A stretch of 50,202 nucleotides of DNA from the NCBI RefSeq assembly GCF_016584115.1, contig NZ_NRSK01000022.1:1-50202 (forward strand). The letters are read 5' to 3'. Source of the stretch: Ectothiorhodospira mobilis. Lineage in GTDB: Bacteria; Pseudomonadota; Gammaproteobacteria; Ectothiorhodospirales; Ectothiorhodospiraceae. Position 1 is the stretch's first letter; each line of letters opens with the position of its first letter. Of this stretch, positions 9,149-18,828 are shown in pieces. The position numbers and the translations under genes were made by a program. The notes beneath the pieces were generated by a model. That model had not been told where the DNA came from. It saw only the letters and a program-made list of their open reading frames with translations, and made no database searches.

Positions 9149-10699
9149 TCAGTCCTCCCGGGGCTCCACATCCCCGTACTCGTTGAGCACCGCCTCACTG
9201 CGGGCGTCCACTTCATACAGTCGTACCGGATAGCCCCAGAGGCGGGCCAGGTGCGCCAGCACCCTGTGGGCATCCTTCTCCGCCAGCAGGCGGCCATCCT
9301 GGGTGCGGTGCTCCAGGATCAGGCGCCGGTCCCCGGCCAGGTCCACATCCACCACCTGGATGTCCGGCTCGTGGCGGGCCAGGTCGTACTGGGCGGACAG
9401 GGCGCGGCGCACCTCCCGGTAGCCCGCGTCGTCGTGGATGGCCTCCACCGTCAGATGCGGCTCCCGGGCATCATCCCGCAGGGCAAACAGGCGCAGGTCC
9501 CGCATCACCTTCGGCCCCAGAAACTGCAGGATGAAGCTCTCGTCCCGGTATTCCGCCCAGGCGTGCTTCCACACCCCGAGGAAGTCCCCGCAGCCGGCGA
9601 TGTCCGGGAACCAGCGCCGGTCCTCCCCGGTGGGCTCCAGGGCCATGCGCTTGAGGTCCTGCAGGATGTGGAACCCCAGGGCGTAGGGGTTGATCCCGGA
9701 GAACCGGGGATCCTCGAAGCCGGGCTGGAAGACCACGTTGGTGTGGTGATGCAGGAATTCCATAAAGGCCCCGTCGGTGAGCCGGCCGGTCTCGTGCAGC
9801 CGCGTCATGATGTGGTAGTGCACGGCGGTGGCGCAGCCCTCGTTCATCACCTTGGTCTGCTTCTGCGGGTAGAAGTACTGGGACACCATGCGCACGATGC
9901 GCAGGATCTCCCGCTGCCAGTGTTCCAGTTTCGGCGCCCGCTTCTCCAGAAAGTAGAGCAGGTTCTCCTCCGGCAGGCCCAGGGCCTGGCGCCGGTCCCG
10001 GACCTCGGCGGCGGTGTCCTCGCCGTCCCCGTCCCGCTTCTGCGGCAGGGTCCGCCAGAGATCGTTGAAGGTCTGCTCCTCGTGGCGCACGCGGGCGCGG
10101 CGGCGGTCCATCTCCTCCTGCAGGTTCAGGGGCTGGCGCCGGGGGTAGCGGTGCACGCCATGGGTCATGAGGGCATGGGCCGCGTCCAGCACCCGTTCCA
10201 CCTCCCGCTGGCCATAGCGCTCCTCGCAGCGGGCCACGTAGCCCTTGGCGAACTCCAGGTAGTCCAGGATGGACTCGGCATCGGTCCAGGAACGGAACAG
10301 CTGGTTGTTCTTGAAGAAGTGGCTGTGGCCGAAGGCGGCATGGGCCATGACCAGGGTCTGCAGGGTCATGGTGTTCTCTTCCATGATGTAGCACAGGCAG
10401 GGGTTGGAGTTGATGACGATCTCGTAGGCCAGCCCCGTCATCCCCTTGCGGTAGTACATCTCGTCCCGGGCGAAGTGCTTGCCGAAGGACCAGTGGCGAT
10501 AGAACACCGGCATGCCCATGGAGGCATAGGCGTCCAGCATCTGCTCGGAACTGATGATCTCCACCTGGCCGGGGTAGGGATCCAGGCCCATCTCCCCCAC
10601 GGCCACGGCCTCGATGGCGTCGTAGGCCTTCCGGATGAGGGGATAGTCCCAGTCGGCCCCGGTGTAGAGCGGCCGGGCCGGATCGAGCACTTGGGTCAT
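9149..10699 (-). CDS. ycgB: SpoVR family protein (YcgB)
   Basis: A 516-residue protein of the SpoVR family; the B. subtilis member affects spore cortex formation, and the function in proteobacteria is not established. Typical segments are DWDYPLIRKAYDAIE near the start, MPVFYRHWSFGKHF, LAYEIVINSNPCLCYIMEENT and AHAAFGHSHFFKNN. A strong ribosome-binding site (GGAGGTGA) precedes the ATG. It is the third gene of a yeaG-yeaH-ycgB operon, an arrangement found in many proteobacteria and tied to stress and stationary phase. The gap from yeaH is 37 bases. Confidence 0.95.
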   Translation of the reverse strand: MTQVLDPARPLYTGADWDYPLIRKAYDAIEAVAVGEMGLDPYPGQVEIISSEQMLDAYASMGMPVFYRHWSFGKHFARDEMYYRKGMTGLAYEIVINSNPCLCYIMEENTMTLQTLVMAHAAFGHSHFFKNNQLFRSWTDAESILDYLEFAKGYVARCEERYGQREVERVLDAAHALMTHGVHRYPRRQPLNLQEEMDRRRARVRHEEQTFNDLWRTLPQKRDGDGEDTAAEVRDRRQALGLPEENLLYFLEKRAPKLEHWQREILRIVRMVSQYFYPQKQTKVMNEGCATAVHYHIMTRLHETGRLTDGAFMEFLHHHTNVVFQPGFEDPRFSGINPYALGFHILQDLKRMALEPTGEDRRWFPDIAGCGDFLGVWKHAWAEYRDESFILQFLGPKVMRDLRLFALRDDAREPHLTVEAIHDDAGYREVRRALSAQYDLARHEPDIQVVDVDLAGDRRLILEHRTQDGRLLAEKDAHRVLAHLARLWGYPVRLYEVDARSEAVLNEYGDVEPRED

Positions 10700-10736
10700 G
10701 GGGTCACCTCCTGGGGCGGTGATGGGGCGTGCCCCG

Positions 10737-12020
10737 TCAGCGTTTGAGCTCCACGGGGGTGAACAGGTCGCGGAACACCGGGAAGATGTCCGCCCGCCTG
10801 CGCACCCGGCGCATGGCCATGGGCCGCCCGGCCTTCACCAGGCGCTCGTACACCTGCCACAGGTCGGTGGTCATGTCCCAACCCCGGTCCTCAGCCACCT
10901 CGATGTAGGCGAAGTAGCGGCACAGGGGCAGGATGGCCGACTCCATCATCTCCACCACGGTGGGGTTGTCGGCGGGGGTGTTGTCGCCGTCGGAGGCCTG
11001 GGCGGCGTAGATGTTCCATTCCCCCGGGTCGTAGCGCTCGCGCACCACCCGCTGCATCTCTTCCAGGGCGGGGGAGACCAGGGTCCCCCCGGTCTCCCGG
11101 GAGTAGAAGAAGGTGTCCTCGTCCACCTCCTGGGCGATGTGGGTGTGGCGGATGAAGACGATGTCCACGTGGCGGTAACGCCGCTGCAGGAAGAGATACA
11201 GCAGCATGAAGAAGCGCTTGGCCAGGTCTTTCATGTCCTCGGTCATGGAGCCGGAGACGTCCATGAGACAGAACATCACCGCCTGGGTGATGGGCCGGGG
11301 CACCGGAGTGAAGCGGTTGTAGCGCAGGTCGATGGGATCGATATAGGGGATGGCCCGGGTGCGCCGGGTGAGGTCCTCGCGCATGCGGATCAGTTCCCGC
11401 AGGCGTTCCGGGTCCCGCCCGGAGCGTTCCAGACGGTCGATCTCCTCGTCCAGGGCGCGGGTCTCCTCCCGCCGGGGACGGCGCAGGGCCAGACGGCGGG
11501 AGAGGGAGTTGCGCATGGTGCGGGTGAGGTTGAGATTGGAGGGGGAACCGCTCACCGAATAGCCCGCCCGCTGCAGGCCCTGGGTCTCGGTGCGGCTGAG
11601 CCGGGTGCGCACCAGATCCGGCAGCTCCAGGTTCTCGAAGAACAGGTCCAGGAACTCGTCCCGGCTCACGGTGAACTGGAAGGCATCCTCCCCCTCCCCG
11701 TCGGCACTGGCACCCCGGCCGGAGCAGGGGGGCGGTGGCGGCGGCCGGGGGATGGTGTCCCCGGCCACGTACTCACGGTTGCCCGGCAGGACATGATCGC
11801 GCACGCCCCGGCCGCCCCCCTTGTGAAAGCTGGGTTCCTGCAGGCCATCGGCGGGGATGCGGATCTCCTCCCCGCCCTGGCCGATGTCCGCCACCCGACG
11901 CCGGGACGAGGCGTCCCGCACCGCGTCCAGGATCTGGCGGCGGGCGCGGCCGATGAAGCGCTGGCGGTTGGCCAGGCTCTTGTCCTTGGGGTTGAGCCGT
12001 CGGTCGATGATGTGGACCAC
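10737..12020 (-). CDS. yeaH: DUF444 / YeaH family protein (von Willebrand A-like)
   Basis: A 427-residue member of the DUF444 (YeaH/YhbH) family. The N-terminus MVHIIDRRLNPKDKSLANRQ is typical. A basic middle region is followed by a VWA-like domain from about residue 245, with the metal-site motif MDVSGSMTEDMKDLAKRF and a later RETGGTLVSPAL. Family members work with the YeaG kinase in stress responses; the mechanism is unknown. The start is GTG at 12020 with a GGAGGAA ribosome-binding site about nine bases upstream. It lies 31 bases after yeaG. Confidence 0.94.
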   Translation of the reverse strand: MVHIIDRRLNPKDKSLANRQRFIGRARRQILDAVRDASSRRRVADIGQGGEEIRIPADGLQEPSFHKGGGRGVRDHVLPGNREYVAGDTIPRPPPPPPCSGRGASADGEGEDAFQFTVSRDEFLDLFFENLELPDLVRTRLSRTETQGLQRAGYSVSGSPSNLNLTRTMRNSLSRRLALRRPRREETRALDEEIDRLERSGRDPERLRELIRMREDLTRRTRAIPYIDPIDLRYNRFTPVPRPITQAVMFCLMDVSGSMTEDMKDLAKRFFMLLYLFLQRRYRHVDIVFIRHTHIAQEVDEDTFFYSRETGGTLVSPALEEMQRVVRERYDPGEWNIYAAQASDGDNTPADNPTVVEMMESAILPLCRYFAYIEVAEDRGWDMTTDLWQVYERLVKAGRPMAMRRVRRRADIFPVFRDLFTPVELKR

Positions 12021-12051
12021 GGGGGTCGTTCCTCCCGCAGCACGGGCCGGA

Positions 12052-14001
12052 TCAGCCCGCCTGCTTGACTCGCATGTACCATTCCACCAGCCGACGGACC
12101 TGGCGCTCGGTGTAGCCGCGCTCCATCATGCGCTGGACGAAGTCGTTGTGCTTGCGCTCCAGTTCGGAATCGCTCTTGGCGCCGAAGCTGATCACCGGCA
12201 GCAGGTCCTCCACCTGACTGAACATGCGCTTCTCGATCACCTCGCGGATCTTCTCGTAGGCCGTCCAGGAGGGCATCTGCCCGCCCTGGGCCGCCTGCGA
12301 GCGCAGGGCGAACTTGACCACCTCGTTGCGGAAGTCCTTGGGATTGGCGATACCCGCGGCCTTCTCGATCTTGGTGAGTTCCTGGTTCAGGGCCTGGCGG
12401 TCCAGCAGCTGGCCGGTATCCGGATCCTTGAAGTCGTTGTCCTCGATCCAGGCGTCGGCATAGGCCACGTAGCGCTCGAACAGGTTCTGGCCGAAGTCGC
12501 TGTAGGACTCCAGATAGGCCTTCTGGATCTCGTTGCCGATGAAGTCCGCGTAGCGCGGTGCCAGTTCCGCCTTGATGAACTCCAGGTAGCGGCGCTCCGT
12601 CTCCTCGGGGAACTGCTGCCGGCGGATGGACTGCTCCAGCATGTAGAGCAGGTGCACGGGGTCGGCGGCCACCTCGCGGGTGTCGTAGTTGAAGGTCTCG
12701 GAGAGCACCTTGAAGGCGAAGCGGGTGGAGATCCCGTCCATGCCCTCGTCCACCCCGGCCATGTCCCGGTATTCCTGCATGGACTTGGCCTTGGGATCGG
12801 TGTCCTTGAGGCTCTCGCCGTTGTAGACCCGCATCTTGGAGTAGAGGTTGGAGTTCTCGTGCTCCCGCAGGCGGGTGAGCACGGAGAACTTGGCCAGCAT
12901 GTCCAGGGTGGCCGGGGCGCAGGGGGCCTCGGCCAGTTCGCTGGACTGGATGAGCTTCTTGTAGATGTGCTGTTCCTCATCCACCCGCAGGCAGTAGGGC
13001 ACCTTCACCACGGAGATGCGGTCGATGAAGGCCTCGTTGTTCTTGTTGTTGCGAAAGGTCTGCCACTCCGCCTCGTTGGAGTGGGCCATGATGATCCCCT
13101 GGAAGGGGATGGCGCCGATGTTCTCCGTGCCCACGTAATTCCCCTCCTGGGTGGCCGTGAGCAGGGGGTGCAGCATCTTGATGGGCGCCTTGAACATCTC
13201 CACGAACTCCAGGATGCCCTGGTTGGCCCGGTTGAGCCCGCCGGAGTAGCTGTAGGCGTCGGTGTCGTGCTGGCTGTAGAGCTCCAGCTTGCGGATGTCC
13301 ACCTTGCCCACCAGGGAGGAGATGTCCTGGTTGTTCTCGTCCCCCGGCTCGGTCTTGGACACGGCGATCTGCCGCAGCCGCGAGGGATACAGGCGCACCA
13401 CGGAAAAGCGCGAGAGGTCGCCGCCGAACTCGTCCAGGCGCTTCACCGCCCAGGGGGACATGAGCCCGCTGAGGCGCCGTTTCGGGATGCCGAAGCGCTG
13501 CTCCAGATCATCCCCCATGGCCGGATCGAACAGCCCCAGGGGGCTCTCGAACACCGGCGAGATCTCGTCCCCCGCCTTGAGCACGTAGATGGGATGCTTC
13601 TCCATCAGGGCCTTGAGCCGCTCCGCCAGGGAGGACTTGCCCCCGCCCACGGGGCCCAGCAGGTAGAGGATCTGCTTGCGCTCCTCCAGGCCCTGGGCCG
13701 CATAGCGGAAGAACCCCACGATGCGCTCGATGGTCTCCTCCATCCCGTAGAAGTCCTCAAAGGCGGGATAGAGCTTGATGGTGCGGTTCATGAAGATGCG
13801 CCCGAGGCGCTCGTCCCTGGCGGTATCCACCACCCGGGGCTCACCGATGGCGTCCACCAGACGCTCGGCGGCGGTGGCGTAACGCATGGGATCGTCCCGG
13901 CATCCCTCCAGGAATTCCCCCAGGGACATCTCGGCTTCCTGCCGCTTCTGATAGCTGCGGGCGTACTGCGCGATCAAGGCTTCGGCCGAATCCATCGTCA
14001 T
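12052..14001 (-). CDS. yeaG: PrkA family serine protein kinase YeaG
   Basis: A 649-residue PrkA-type protein, with an AAA-like ATPase N-terminal region and a kinase-like C-terminal region. The P-loop LLGPVGGGKSSLAERL lies at about residues 109-124. Other family blocks are ILEFVEMFKAPIKMLHPLLTATQEG, GIIMAHSNEAEW and GISTRFAFKVLSETFN. In E. coli, YeaG responds to nitrogen starvation and sustained stress. The ATG at 14001 (MTMDSAEAL) follows a GAGGGGGG stretch; the ATG at 13995 is equally possible. An upstream in-frame extension of 55 codons has no family similarity. First gene of the yeaG-yeaH-ycgB operon. Confidence 0.95.
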   Translation of the reverse strand: MTMDSAEALIAQYARSYQKRQEAEMSLGEFLEGCRDDPMRYATAAERLVDAIGEPRVVDTARDERLGRIFMNRTIKLYPAFEDFYGMEETIERIVGFFRYAAQGLEERKQILYLLGPVGGGKSSLAERLKALMEKHPIYVLKAGDEISPVFESPLGLFDPAMGDDLEQRFGIPKRRLSGLMSPWAVKRLDEFGGDLSRFSVVRLYPSRLRQIAVSKTEPGDENNQDISSLVGKVDIRKLELYSQHDTDAYSYSGGLNRANQGILEFVEMFKAPIKMLHPLLTATQEGNYVGTENIGAIPFQGIIMAHSNEAEWQTFRNNKNNEAFIDRISVVKVPYCLRVDEEQHIYKKLIQSSELAEAPCAPATLDMLAKFSVLTRLREHENSNLYSKMRVYNGESLKDTDPKAKSMQEYRDMAGVDEGMDGISTRFAFKVLSETFNYDTREVAADPVHLLYMLEQSIRRQQFPEETERRYLEFIKAELAPRYADFIGNEIQKAYLESYSDFGQNLFERYVAYADAWIEDNDFKDPDTGQLLDRQALNQELTKIEKAAGIANPKDFRNEVVKFALRSQAAQGGQMPSWTAYEKIREVIEKRMFSQVEDLLPVISFGAKSDSELERKHNDFVQRMMERGYTERQVRRLVEWYMRVKQAG

Positions 14002-14514
14002 CACCCCCCTCGTTGGCGTCCGGTGTGGCCGCCGCCCACCGGGCGGGCGGCCGGATATCGTCGCACCCGATCCACCGGGCTGCCGCGTTGTGCACACGTC
14101 CTGGTTCGATGACAGCCTGGGTGGGAGATCGGGTGGGGCCGTCGCGGCGGTGTGCGCCGACGGCATGCCTGTTCATTGGACGTTGCTCCGGGCAGGCAGT
14201 TCCTGCCCCGCACCCGTCGGTCCACCGGGGCAGCCCGATCCATCGGGTGGTTCTTCGAGCATAGTACAAGCTGCCGGGCCCGCGTTCGGCGCGGGAGTCC
14301 CCCTGTGCTTGCCTGCATCCGGGCGGCCGAGGCCGCGGGGACATGCCAGTGGGACATTCCCTACAAGACCGCCTGATCTGGATCATCCACCTCCGCCCCC
14401 GAGGTTGCCGCCTCGCCGGGAAACTCTGATCTTCTGAGGCTCCGGGCCCGGATCGCCTCCAGCGCGATGCCCAGACCGATCACTGGAACGAAAGGACAAA
14501 GGAGATCAAGAGAA
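14002..14514. other. Non-coding gap upstream of yeaG
   Basis: The 513 bases between divergent genes hold no reading frame with convincing coding character. They should contain the promoter and leader of yeaG on the minus strand and the promoter of the DUF4282 gene on the plus strand. I looked for sigma-54 type -24/-12 elements on both strands and saw no good match. A few short GC-rich inverted repeats occur, for example around 14278-14295, but none is followed by a T-run. Confidence 0.5.
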
Positions 14515-14775
14515 ATGAGAAACTTTTTCTTCTTCGAAAAGATGCTAACGCCAAGCATCATCACGTTCGTCTACTGGCTCCTGCTCGTCTCCACCGTAAT
14601 CCTCGGCCTGAGCACCATGTTCAGCGGATATCAGGGCTTCACCGCCGGGACATTCTTCATGGGCCTGCTGTACATCGCCGGTGGCATCGTCGGGGCAAGG
14701 ATCTGGTGTGAACTGCTGATCGTCATCTTCAAGATCAATGAGGCCTTGCAGGATCTGCGTCAGAAAAAGACCTGA
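14515..14775 (+). CDS. DUF4282 small membrane protein
   Basis: An 86-residue predicted inner-membrane protein. It begins MRNFFFFEKMLTPSIITFVYW, the signature of DUF4282, and has two hydrophobic segments (about residues 13-36 and 45-70) followed by a charged tail ending LQDLRQKKT. Function unknown. The ATG at 14515 follows a GGAG ribosome-binding site about ten bases upstream. An upstream in-frame ATG at 14467 would add sixteen hydrophilic residues before the conserved start and is less likely. It is less GC-rich than its neighbours. Confidence 0.8.
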   Translation: MRNFFFFEKMLTPSIITFVYWLLLVSTVILGLSTMFSGYQGFTAGTFFMGLLYIAGGIVGARIWCELLIVIFKINEALQDLRQKKT

Positions 14776-14913
14776 AATGCAGGAGGGCACCGGCGATCCC
14801 CACGGCCCCACCCGCCCGTGTCGAGCGCGCACAGGTGGGGACGCCGGACCCTGACCGGGTTATCATGGGCCCCTCCCAGGACCGGCTCGAAGTCCTCCAC
14901 CAAGAGACGACCC

Positions 14914-15309
14914 ATGGAACCCAAAGATCAAGCCCGCAGCGAGGCCTACAAGGGCTTCACCAACCACGACTGCCCCTTCATGCCCTGCCACGAGGGCGTG
15001 ACCCGGGAATTCAACTGCCTGTTCTGCTACTGCCCCCTTATCGCCTACGAATGCCCCGGCCCCTACCGGGTCTTCGTGGACCGCCACGGCATGCGCCGCA
15101 AGGACTGCAGCGCCTGCAACCTGCCCCACAACGGCTACCGTCAGTCCTGGGGGTTCATCCAGAAATGGCTGGAGCGTCCGGTGCTCTGGGATGGGCACGA
15201 ACAGACCCGCTACGACGCCCGCCTGCCGGAGGAGGCAGAACCTCCCGCCATGGACCCCGATGGACGCGGCGAGCCCCACGATGAGCGAGATGGAGCGGCG
15301 AAAGACTGA
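14914..15309 (+). CDS. Cysteine-rich small-domain (metal-binding) protein
   Basis: A 131-residue protein with nine cysteines crowded into the first 70 residues. Key segments are HDCPFMPCHEG, NCLFCYCPLIAYECPGPY and DCSACNLPHNGY, matching the cysteine-rich small domain of Pfam (zf-like, PF04071), thought to bind metal. The C-terminal 40 residues are acidic and low-complexity. Family members are often found near cobalamin genes, and here it directly precedes bchE and two cobQ genes. A role in corrinoid or metal handling is therefore inferred, not shown. ATG chosen at 14914, just before the conserved region; the frame is open further upstream without similarity. Confidence 0.8.
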   Translation: MEPKDQARSEAYKGFTNHDCPFMPCHEGVTREFNCLFCYCPLIAYECPGPYRVFVDRHGMRRKDCSACNLPHNGYRQSWGFIQKWLERPVLWDGHEQTRYDARLPEEAEPPAMDPDGRGEPHDERDGAAKD

Positions 15310-15346
15310 CCCGTGTCCTTGACCCGGCAAGCCCCCGCGCAGCGGC

Positions 15347-15364
15347 TGTCCAGCGCAGTTGACA
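15347..15364. promoter_or_regulatory. PpsR/CrtJ-type operator upstream of bchE
   Basis: The 18-bp sequence TGTCCAGCGCAGTTGACA is a perfect match to TGTC-N10-GACA, the palindrome bound by the photosynthesis repressor PpsR/CrtJ in purple bacteria. It overlaps the -35 box of the predicted bchE promoter, where repressor binding would block RNA polymerase. The match and position are seen directly; binding is inferred. Confidence 0.7.
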
Positions 15365-15388
15365 GTCTTGAAAGGGCGCGGGTAGCAT
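15359..15388 (+). promoter_or_regulatory. Predicted bchE promoter
   Basis: TTGACA at 15359-15364 is a perfect -35 box. TAGCAT at 15383-15388 is a moderate -10 box, 18 bases further on. The leader of about 90 bases before the bchE start includes an imperfect hairpin near 15398-15417. The -35 lies inside the PpsR-type operator. Confidence 0.6.
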
Positions 15389-15483
15389 CCTTTGATTCGG
15401 GGACCAGAGGGTAGCCCCGCCAGATCTGTTCGTCGCGATCGTTTCAGGGAGCGGCGTCATCACCGTTTAGCGGGAGCGTGAAC

Positions 15484-17181
15484 ATGCGAATCCTTTTCGT
15501 ACATCCGAACTACCACTCCGGGGGCGCCGAGATCGCCGGCAACTGGTCCCCCGCCTGGGTGGCCTATCTGGCCGGCTACCTCAACACTCATGGCTACACG
15601 GAATACGCCTTCGTGGACGCCATGACCGACGACATCTCCGACGAGGACCTGCGCAAGATCTTCGCCGAGCAGCAGCCGGACATCGTCGCCTGCACCGCCA
15701 TGACCCCCGCCATCTACAAGGCGGAACAGACCCTCAAGATCGCCAAGGAGGCCTGCCCCAAGACCGTCACCCTCCTGGGCGGCATCCACGCCACCTTCAT
15801 GTTCCAGCAGGTGCTCACCGAGGCCCCGTGGATCGACGCCATCATCCGCGGCGAGGGCGAGGCGGTGACCCTGGACGTGGTGCGCACCGTGGACGAGGGC
15901 CGCTGGCCCGAGGCCCGCAAGGACGTGCGCGGCATCGCCTATCTGGAGGAGGACAAGGTGGTGGCCACCCCGGCGGCCCCCACCATCCGCGACGTGGACT
16001 CCATCATCCCCGACTGGGGCGTGCTGGACTGGCAGAAGTACATCTACATCCCCACCGGCACCCCCGTGGCCACCCCCAACATGGCCCGCGGCTGCCCCTT
16101 CACCTGCAGCTTCTGCTCCCAGTGGAAGTTCTGGCGCGACTACCGGGTGCGCGATCCCAAGAAGGTGGTGGACGAGATCGAGATCCTGGTGAAGGAACAC
16201 GGCGTGGGCTTCTTCATCCTCGCGGACGAGGAACCCACCATCAACAAGGCCAAGTTCGTGGAGTTCTGCCAGGAACTCATCGACCGCGACCTGGGGGTGC
16301 TCTGGGGCATCAACACCCGCGTCACCGACGTCATGCGCGACGAGGACCTGCTGCCCTTCTACCGCAAGGCCGGCCTGGTCCACGTCTCCCTGGGCACCGA
16401 GGCGGCCGCCCAGCTGAACCTGGACAAGTTCGTCAAGGAGACCACGGTGGCCCAGAACAAGCGGGCCATCGAACTGCTGCGCAACGCCGGCATCGTCACC
16501 GAGGCCCAGTTCATCGTGGGGCTGGACAACGAGACCCCCGAGACCCTGGAAGAAACCTACCAGATGTGCATGGACTGGAACCCGGACATGGCCAACTGGG
16601 CCATGTTCACCCCCTGGCCCTTCTCCGACCTCTACACGGAGATGAGCGACCAGGTGGAGATCTTCGACTTCGAGAAGTACAACTTCGTCACCCCCATCAT
16701 GAAGCCCAAGAACATGACCCGGGGCGAGCTGCTGGACGGGGTCATGAAGAACTACCGCCGCTTCTACATGCGCAAGGCGCTGTTCGGCTACCTGTGGGAA
16801 CGCAATCCCCAGCGCCGCAGCTACCTGGTGGGCTGTCTCAAGGCCTTCCTCAAGAGCGCCTTCCAGCGTCGCTTCTACGACCTGGGCAAGGCCGGCTACT
16901 GGGGTCCGCAGACGCGCAAGACCGTGGACTGGAAGTTCGACTACTCCCGCAAGCTGGTCAAGCCCGAGCCGGAGCTGGAACAACAGGTGGTGGAGTGGAA
17001 GAGCGCCCCGGCGCGCAAGCGCGGCGGCAAGCCGGAGGCCCCCAAGGCCTGCGGCGGCGGCGATCAGCAGCTGGAGGACACCCAGGCCGCCCAGGTGAAG
17101 ATCTGCGGCGGGGGCGACCAGCAGCTGGCCGAGAGCCTGGACGACGCCAAGATCAAGGAAAAGATCAAGGAAGACGTCTGA
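15484..17181 (+). CDS. bchE: Anaerobic Mg-protoporphyrin IX monomethyl ester cyclase BchE
   Basis: BchE is a cobalamin-dependent radical SAM enzyme that forms the isocyclic E ring of bacteriochlorophyll using water-derived oxygen. The N-terminus [20 protein letters not shown] opens the B12-binding domain (about residues 1-150). The radical SAM cluster motif [10 protein letters not shown] has cysteines at 204, 208 and 211. The middle region fits the B12-binding radical SAM class. The C-terminus carries CGGGDQQL twice, about 25 residues apart. The ATG at 15484 is seven bases after GGGAG; a GTG at 15478 is less well spaced. It is 565 residues, of normal length. No other bch or crt genes are adjacent. 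A PpsR-type operator and a terminator flank it, suggesting a single-gene unit. Confidence 0.95.
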   Translation: MRILFVHPNYHSGGAEIAGNWSPAWVAYLAGYLNTHGYTEYAFVDAMTDDISDEDLRKIFAEQQPDIVACTAMTPAIYKAEQTLKIAKEACPKTVTLLGGIHATFMFQQVLTEAPWIDAIIRGEGEAVTLDVVRTVDEGRWPEARKDVRGIAYLEEDKVVATPAAPTIRDVDSIIPDWGVLDWQKYIYIPTGTPVATPNMARGCPFTCSFCSQWKFWRDYRVRDPKKVVDEIEILVKEHGVGFFILADEEPTINKAKFVEFCQELIDRDLGVLWGINTRVTDVMRDEDLLPFYRKAGLVHVSLGTEAAAQLNLDKFVKETTVAQNKRAIELLRNAGIVTEAQFIVGLDNETPETLEETYQMCMDWNPDMANWAMFTPWPFSDLYTEMSDQVEIFDFEKYNFVTPIMKPKNMTRGELLDGVMKNYRRFYMRKALFGYLWERNPQRRSYLVGCLKAFLKSAFQRRFYDLGKAGYWGPQTRKTVDWKFDYSRKLVKPEPELEQQVVEWKSAPARKRGGKPEAPKACGGGDQQLEDTQAAQVKICGGGDQQLAESLDDAKIKEKIKEDV

Positions 17182-17217
17182 GCGTTCCTCGGGCGCAGGA
17201 CATCACCGCAACATCGG

Positions 17218-17242
17218 GAGGGCGCCACAGGCGCCCTCTTTT
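17218..17242 (+). terminator. Rho-independent terminator after bchE
   Basis: A perfect nine-base-pair stem, GAGGGCGCC pairing with GGCGCCCTC around an ACA loop, is followed at once by TTTTG. It sits between the bchE stop and the cobQ start, so bchE and the cobQ pair are probably separate transcripts or only partly linked. Confidence 0.85.
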
Positions 17243-17257
17243 GCTTGGATCCACCCC

Positions 17258-18820
17258 ATGATCGACGACCCCACCGCCCCCATCGATTTCCCCGCCGGGC
17301 CCCAGCAAGGCCCCCGCCGGGCCCGTGCCCTCATGATCCAGGGCACCAGTTCCGACGTGGGCAAGAGCCTGCTGGTGGCCGGGCTGTGCCGGGCCTTCAC
17401 CCGCCGGGGCCTTGTGGTGCGCCCCTTCAAGGCGCAGAACATGAGCAACAACGCCGCCGTCACCCCCGACAGCGACCTGCCCCCGGGCCCCGACGGACAG
17501 ATCCCCCGGGGCGAGATCGGCCGCGCCCAGGCCCTGCAGGCCCGGGCCTGCAGGGTGACCCCCTCCATCCATATGAACCCGGTGCTGCTCAAGCCCCAGA
17601 CCCTGGCGGGTTCCCAGGTGGTGCTGCGGGGCCGGGTCCTGGGCAACTGCCGCGCCAAGGTCTACCACAAGATGAAGCCCCAGCTCATGCCCGCCGTGCT
17701 GGACAGCTTCGCCCGCACCGCCGCCGAGGCGGACCTGGTGCTGGTAGAGGGCGCCGGCAGCGGCGCCGAGGTCTACCTGCGCAAATCCGACATCACCAAC
17801 ATGAAGCTGGCCCAAAGCGCCGACCTGCCGGTGGTGATCCTGGGGGACATCGACCGCGGCGGCGCCCTGGCGGCGGTGGTGGGCACCCACGCCCTGCTGG
17901 ATGAGAGCGAACGCGCCCGGGTGGTGGGCTACATCATCAACAAATTCCGCGGCGATCTGTCCCTGTTCGAACCCGCCTGCACCCTCATGACCGAACGCAC
18001 CGGCTGGCCCTGGCTGGGGGTGGTGCGCTGGTTCGAGGGGGCCGCCCGCCTGCCGGCGGAGGACTCCCTGGCCCTGGAGCGACCCGCCGAGGGGGAAGGC
18101 CGCGGCCTGAACATCGCCGTGCCCCAGCTCTCCCGGGTGGCCAACTTCGACGATCTCGACCCCCTGGCGGCCGAACCCGGCGTGAGCGTGCGCTGGGTCA
18201 AGCCCGGCACCCCCATCCCCCGGGACACCGATGTGGTCATCCTCCCCGGCTCCAAGGCCACCCGCGCCGATCTGGAAGTGCTGCGCCGTGAGGGCTGGGA
18301 CATCGACATCCTCGCCCACGTGCGCCAGGGCGGCCGCGTGCTGGGCCTGTGCGCCGGCTACCAGATGCTGGGCCGCGTGGTGCGCGATCCCCAGGGCATC
18401 GAAGGCCCGCCGGGGGAGACCCCGGGCCTGGGCCTGCTGGACCTGGAGACCGAGATCAGCGGCGAAAAGCACCTGGTGGAACTGGACACCCGCGACCGCA
18501 ACAGCGGCTGCCCCATCACCGGCTACGAGATGCACATGGGCCGCACCCGGGGTCCGGGCCTGGAGCGTCCCTGGCTGGTGCTGGAGGAGGACGGCCATGC
18601 CCGCCCCGAGGGGGCCGTCTCCGCCGACGGCCGCGTCAGCGGCGGCTATGTCCACGGCCTCTTTGGCAGCGACGCCTTCCGCGCCTGGTGGCTCGATCAG
18701 GTGGGTGCCCGGGCCTCGGCCCTGGACTACGAGGCCCGGGTGGAGGCCGCCCTGGAGGCCCTGGCGGACCACTGCGAGGAGAATCTGGACCTGGACGCCC
18801 TGCTGGCCCTGGCCCGGTAA
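17258..18820 (+). CDS. cobQ: Cobyric acid synthase (copy 1)
   Basis: CobQ amidates side chains b, d, e and g of adenosylcobyrinic acid a,c-diamide using glutamine and ATP. The N-terminal synthetase domain has the P-loop-like [20 protein letters not shown] at about residue 28, [14 protein letters not shown], and [10 protein letters not shown]. The conserved GDIDRGG motif is intact. The C-terminal glutamine amidotransferase domain has [10 protein letters not shown] with nucleophile Cys365, GYEMHMGRT, and GGYVHGLF with the catalytic His. At 520 residues the length is normal. It follows the bchE terminator and is followed eight bases later by a paralogue. Confidence 0.95.
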   Translation: MIDDPTAPIDFPAGPQQGPRRARALMIQGTSSDVGKSLLVAGLCRAFTRRGLVVRPFKAQNMSNNAAVTPDSDLPPGPDGQIPRGEIGRAQALQARACRVTPSIHMNPVLLKPQTLAGSQVVLRGRVLGNCRAKVYHKMKPQLMPAVLDSFARTAAEADLVLVEGAGSGAEVYLRKSDITNMKLAQSADLPVVILGDIDRGGALAAVVGTHALLDESERARVVGYIINKFRGDLSLFEPACTLMTERTGWPWLGVVRWFEGAARLPAEDSLALERPAEGEGRGLNIAVPQLSRVANFDDLDPLAAEPGVSVRWVKPGTPIPRDTDVVILPGSKATRADLEVLRREGWDIDILAHVRQGGRVLGLCAGYQMLGRVVRDPQGIEGPPGETPGLGLLDLETEISGEKHLVELDTRDRNSGCPITGYEMHMGRTRGPGLERPWLVLEEDGHARPEGAVSADGRVSGGYVHGLFGSDAFRAWWLDQVGARASALDYEARVEAALEALADHCEENLDLDALLALAR

Positions 18821-18828
18821 CCCCCGCC

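Noticed and set aside
15389-15483. Cobalamin riboswitch in the bchE leader
   Set aside because: The B12-box consensus and the branched stem arrangement are not present, and the leader is too short for a full cobalamin riboswitch. The same holds for the 76-base gap before cobQ.
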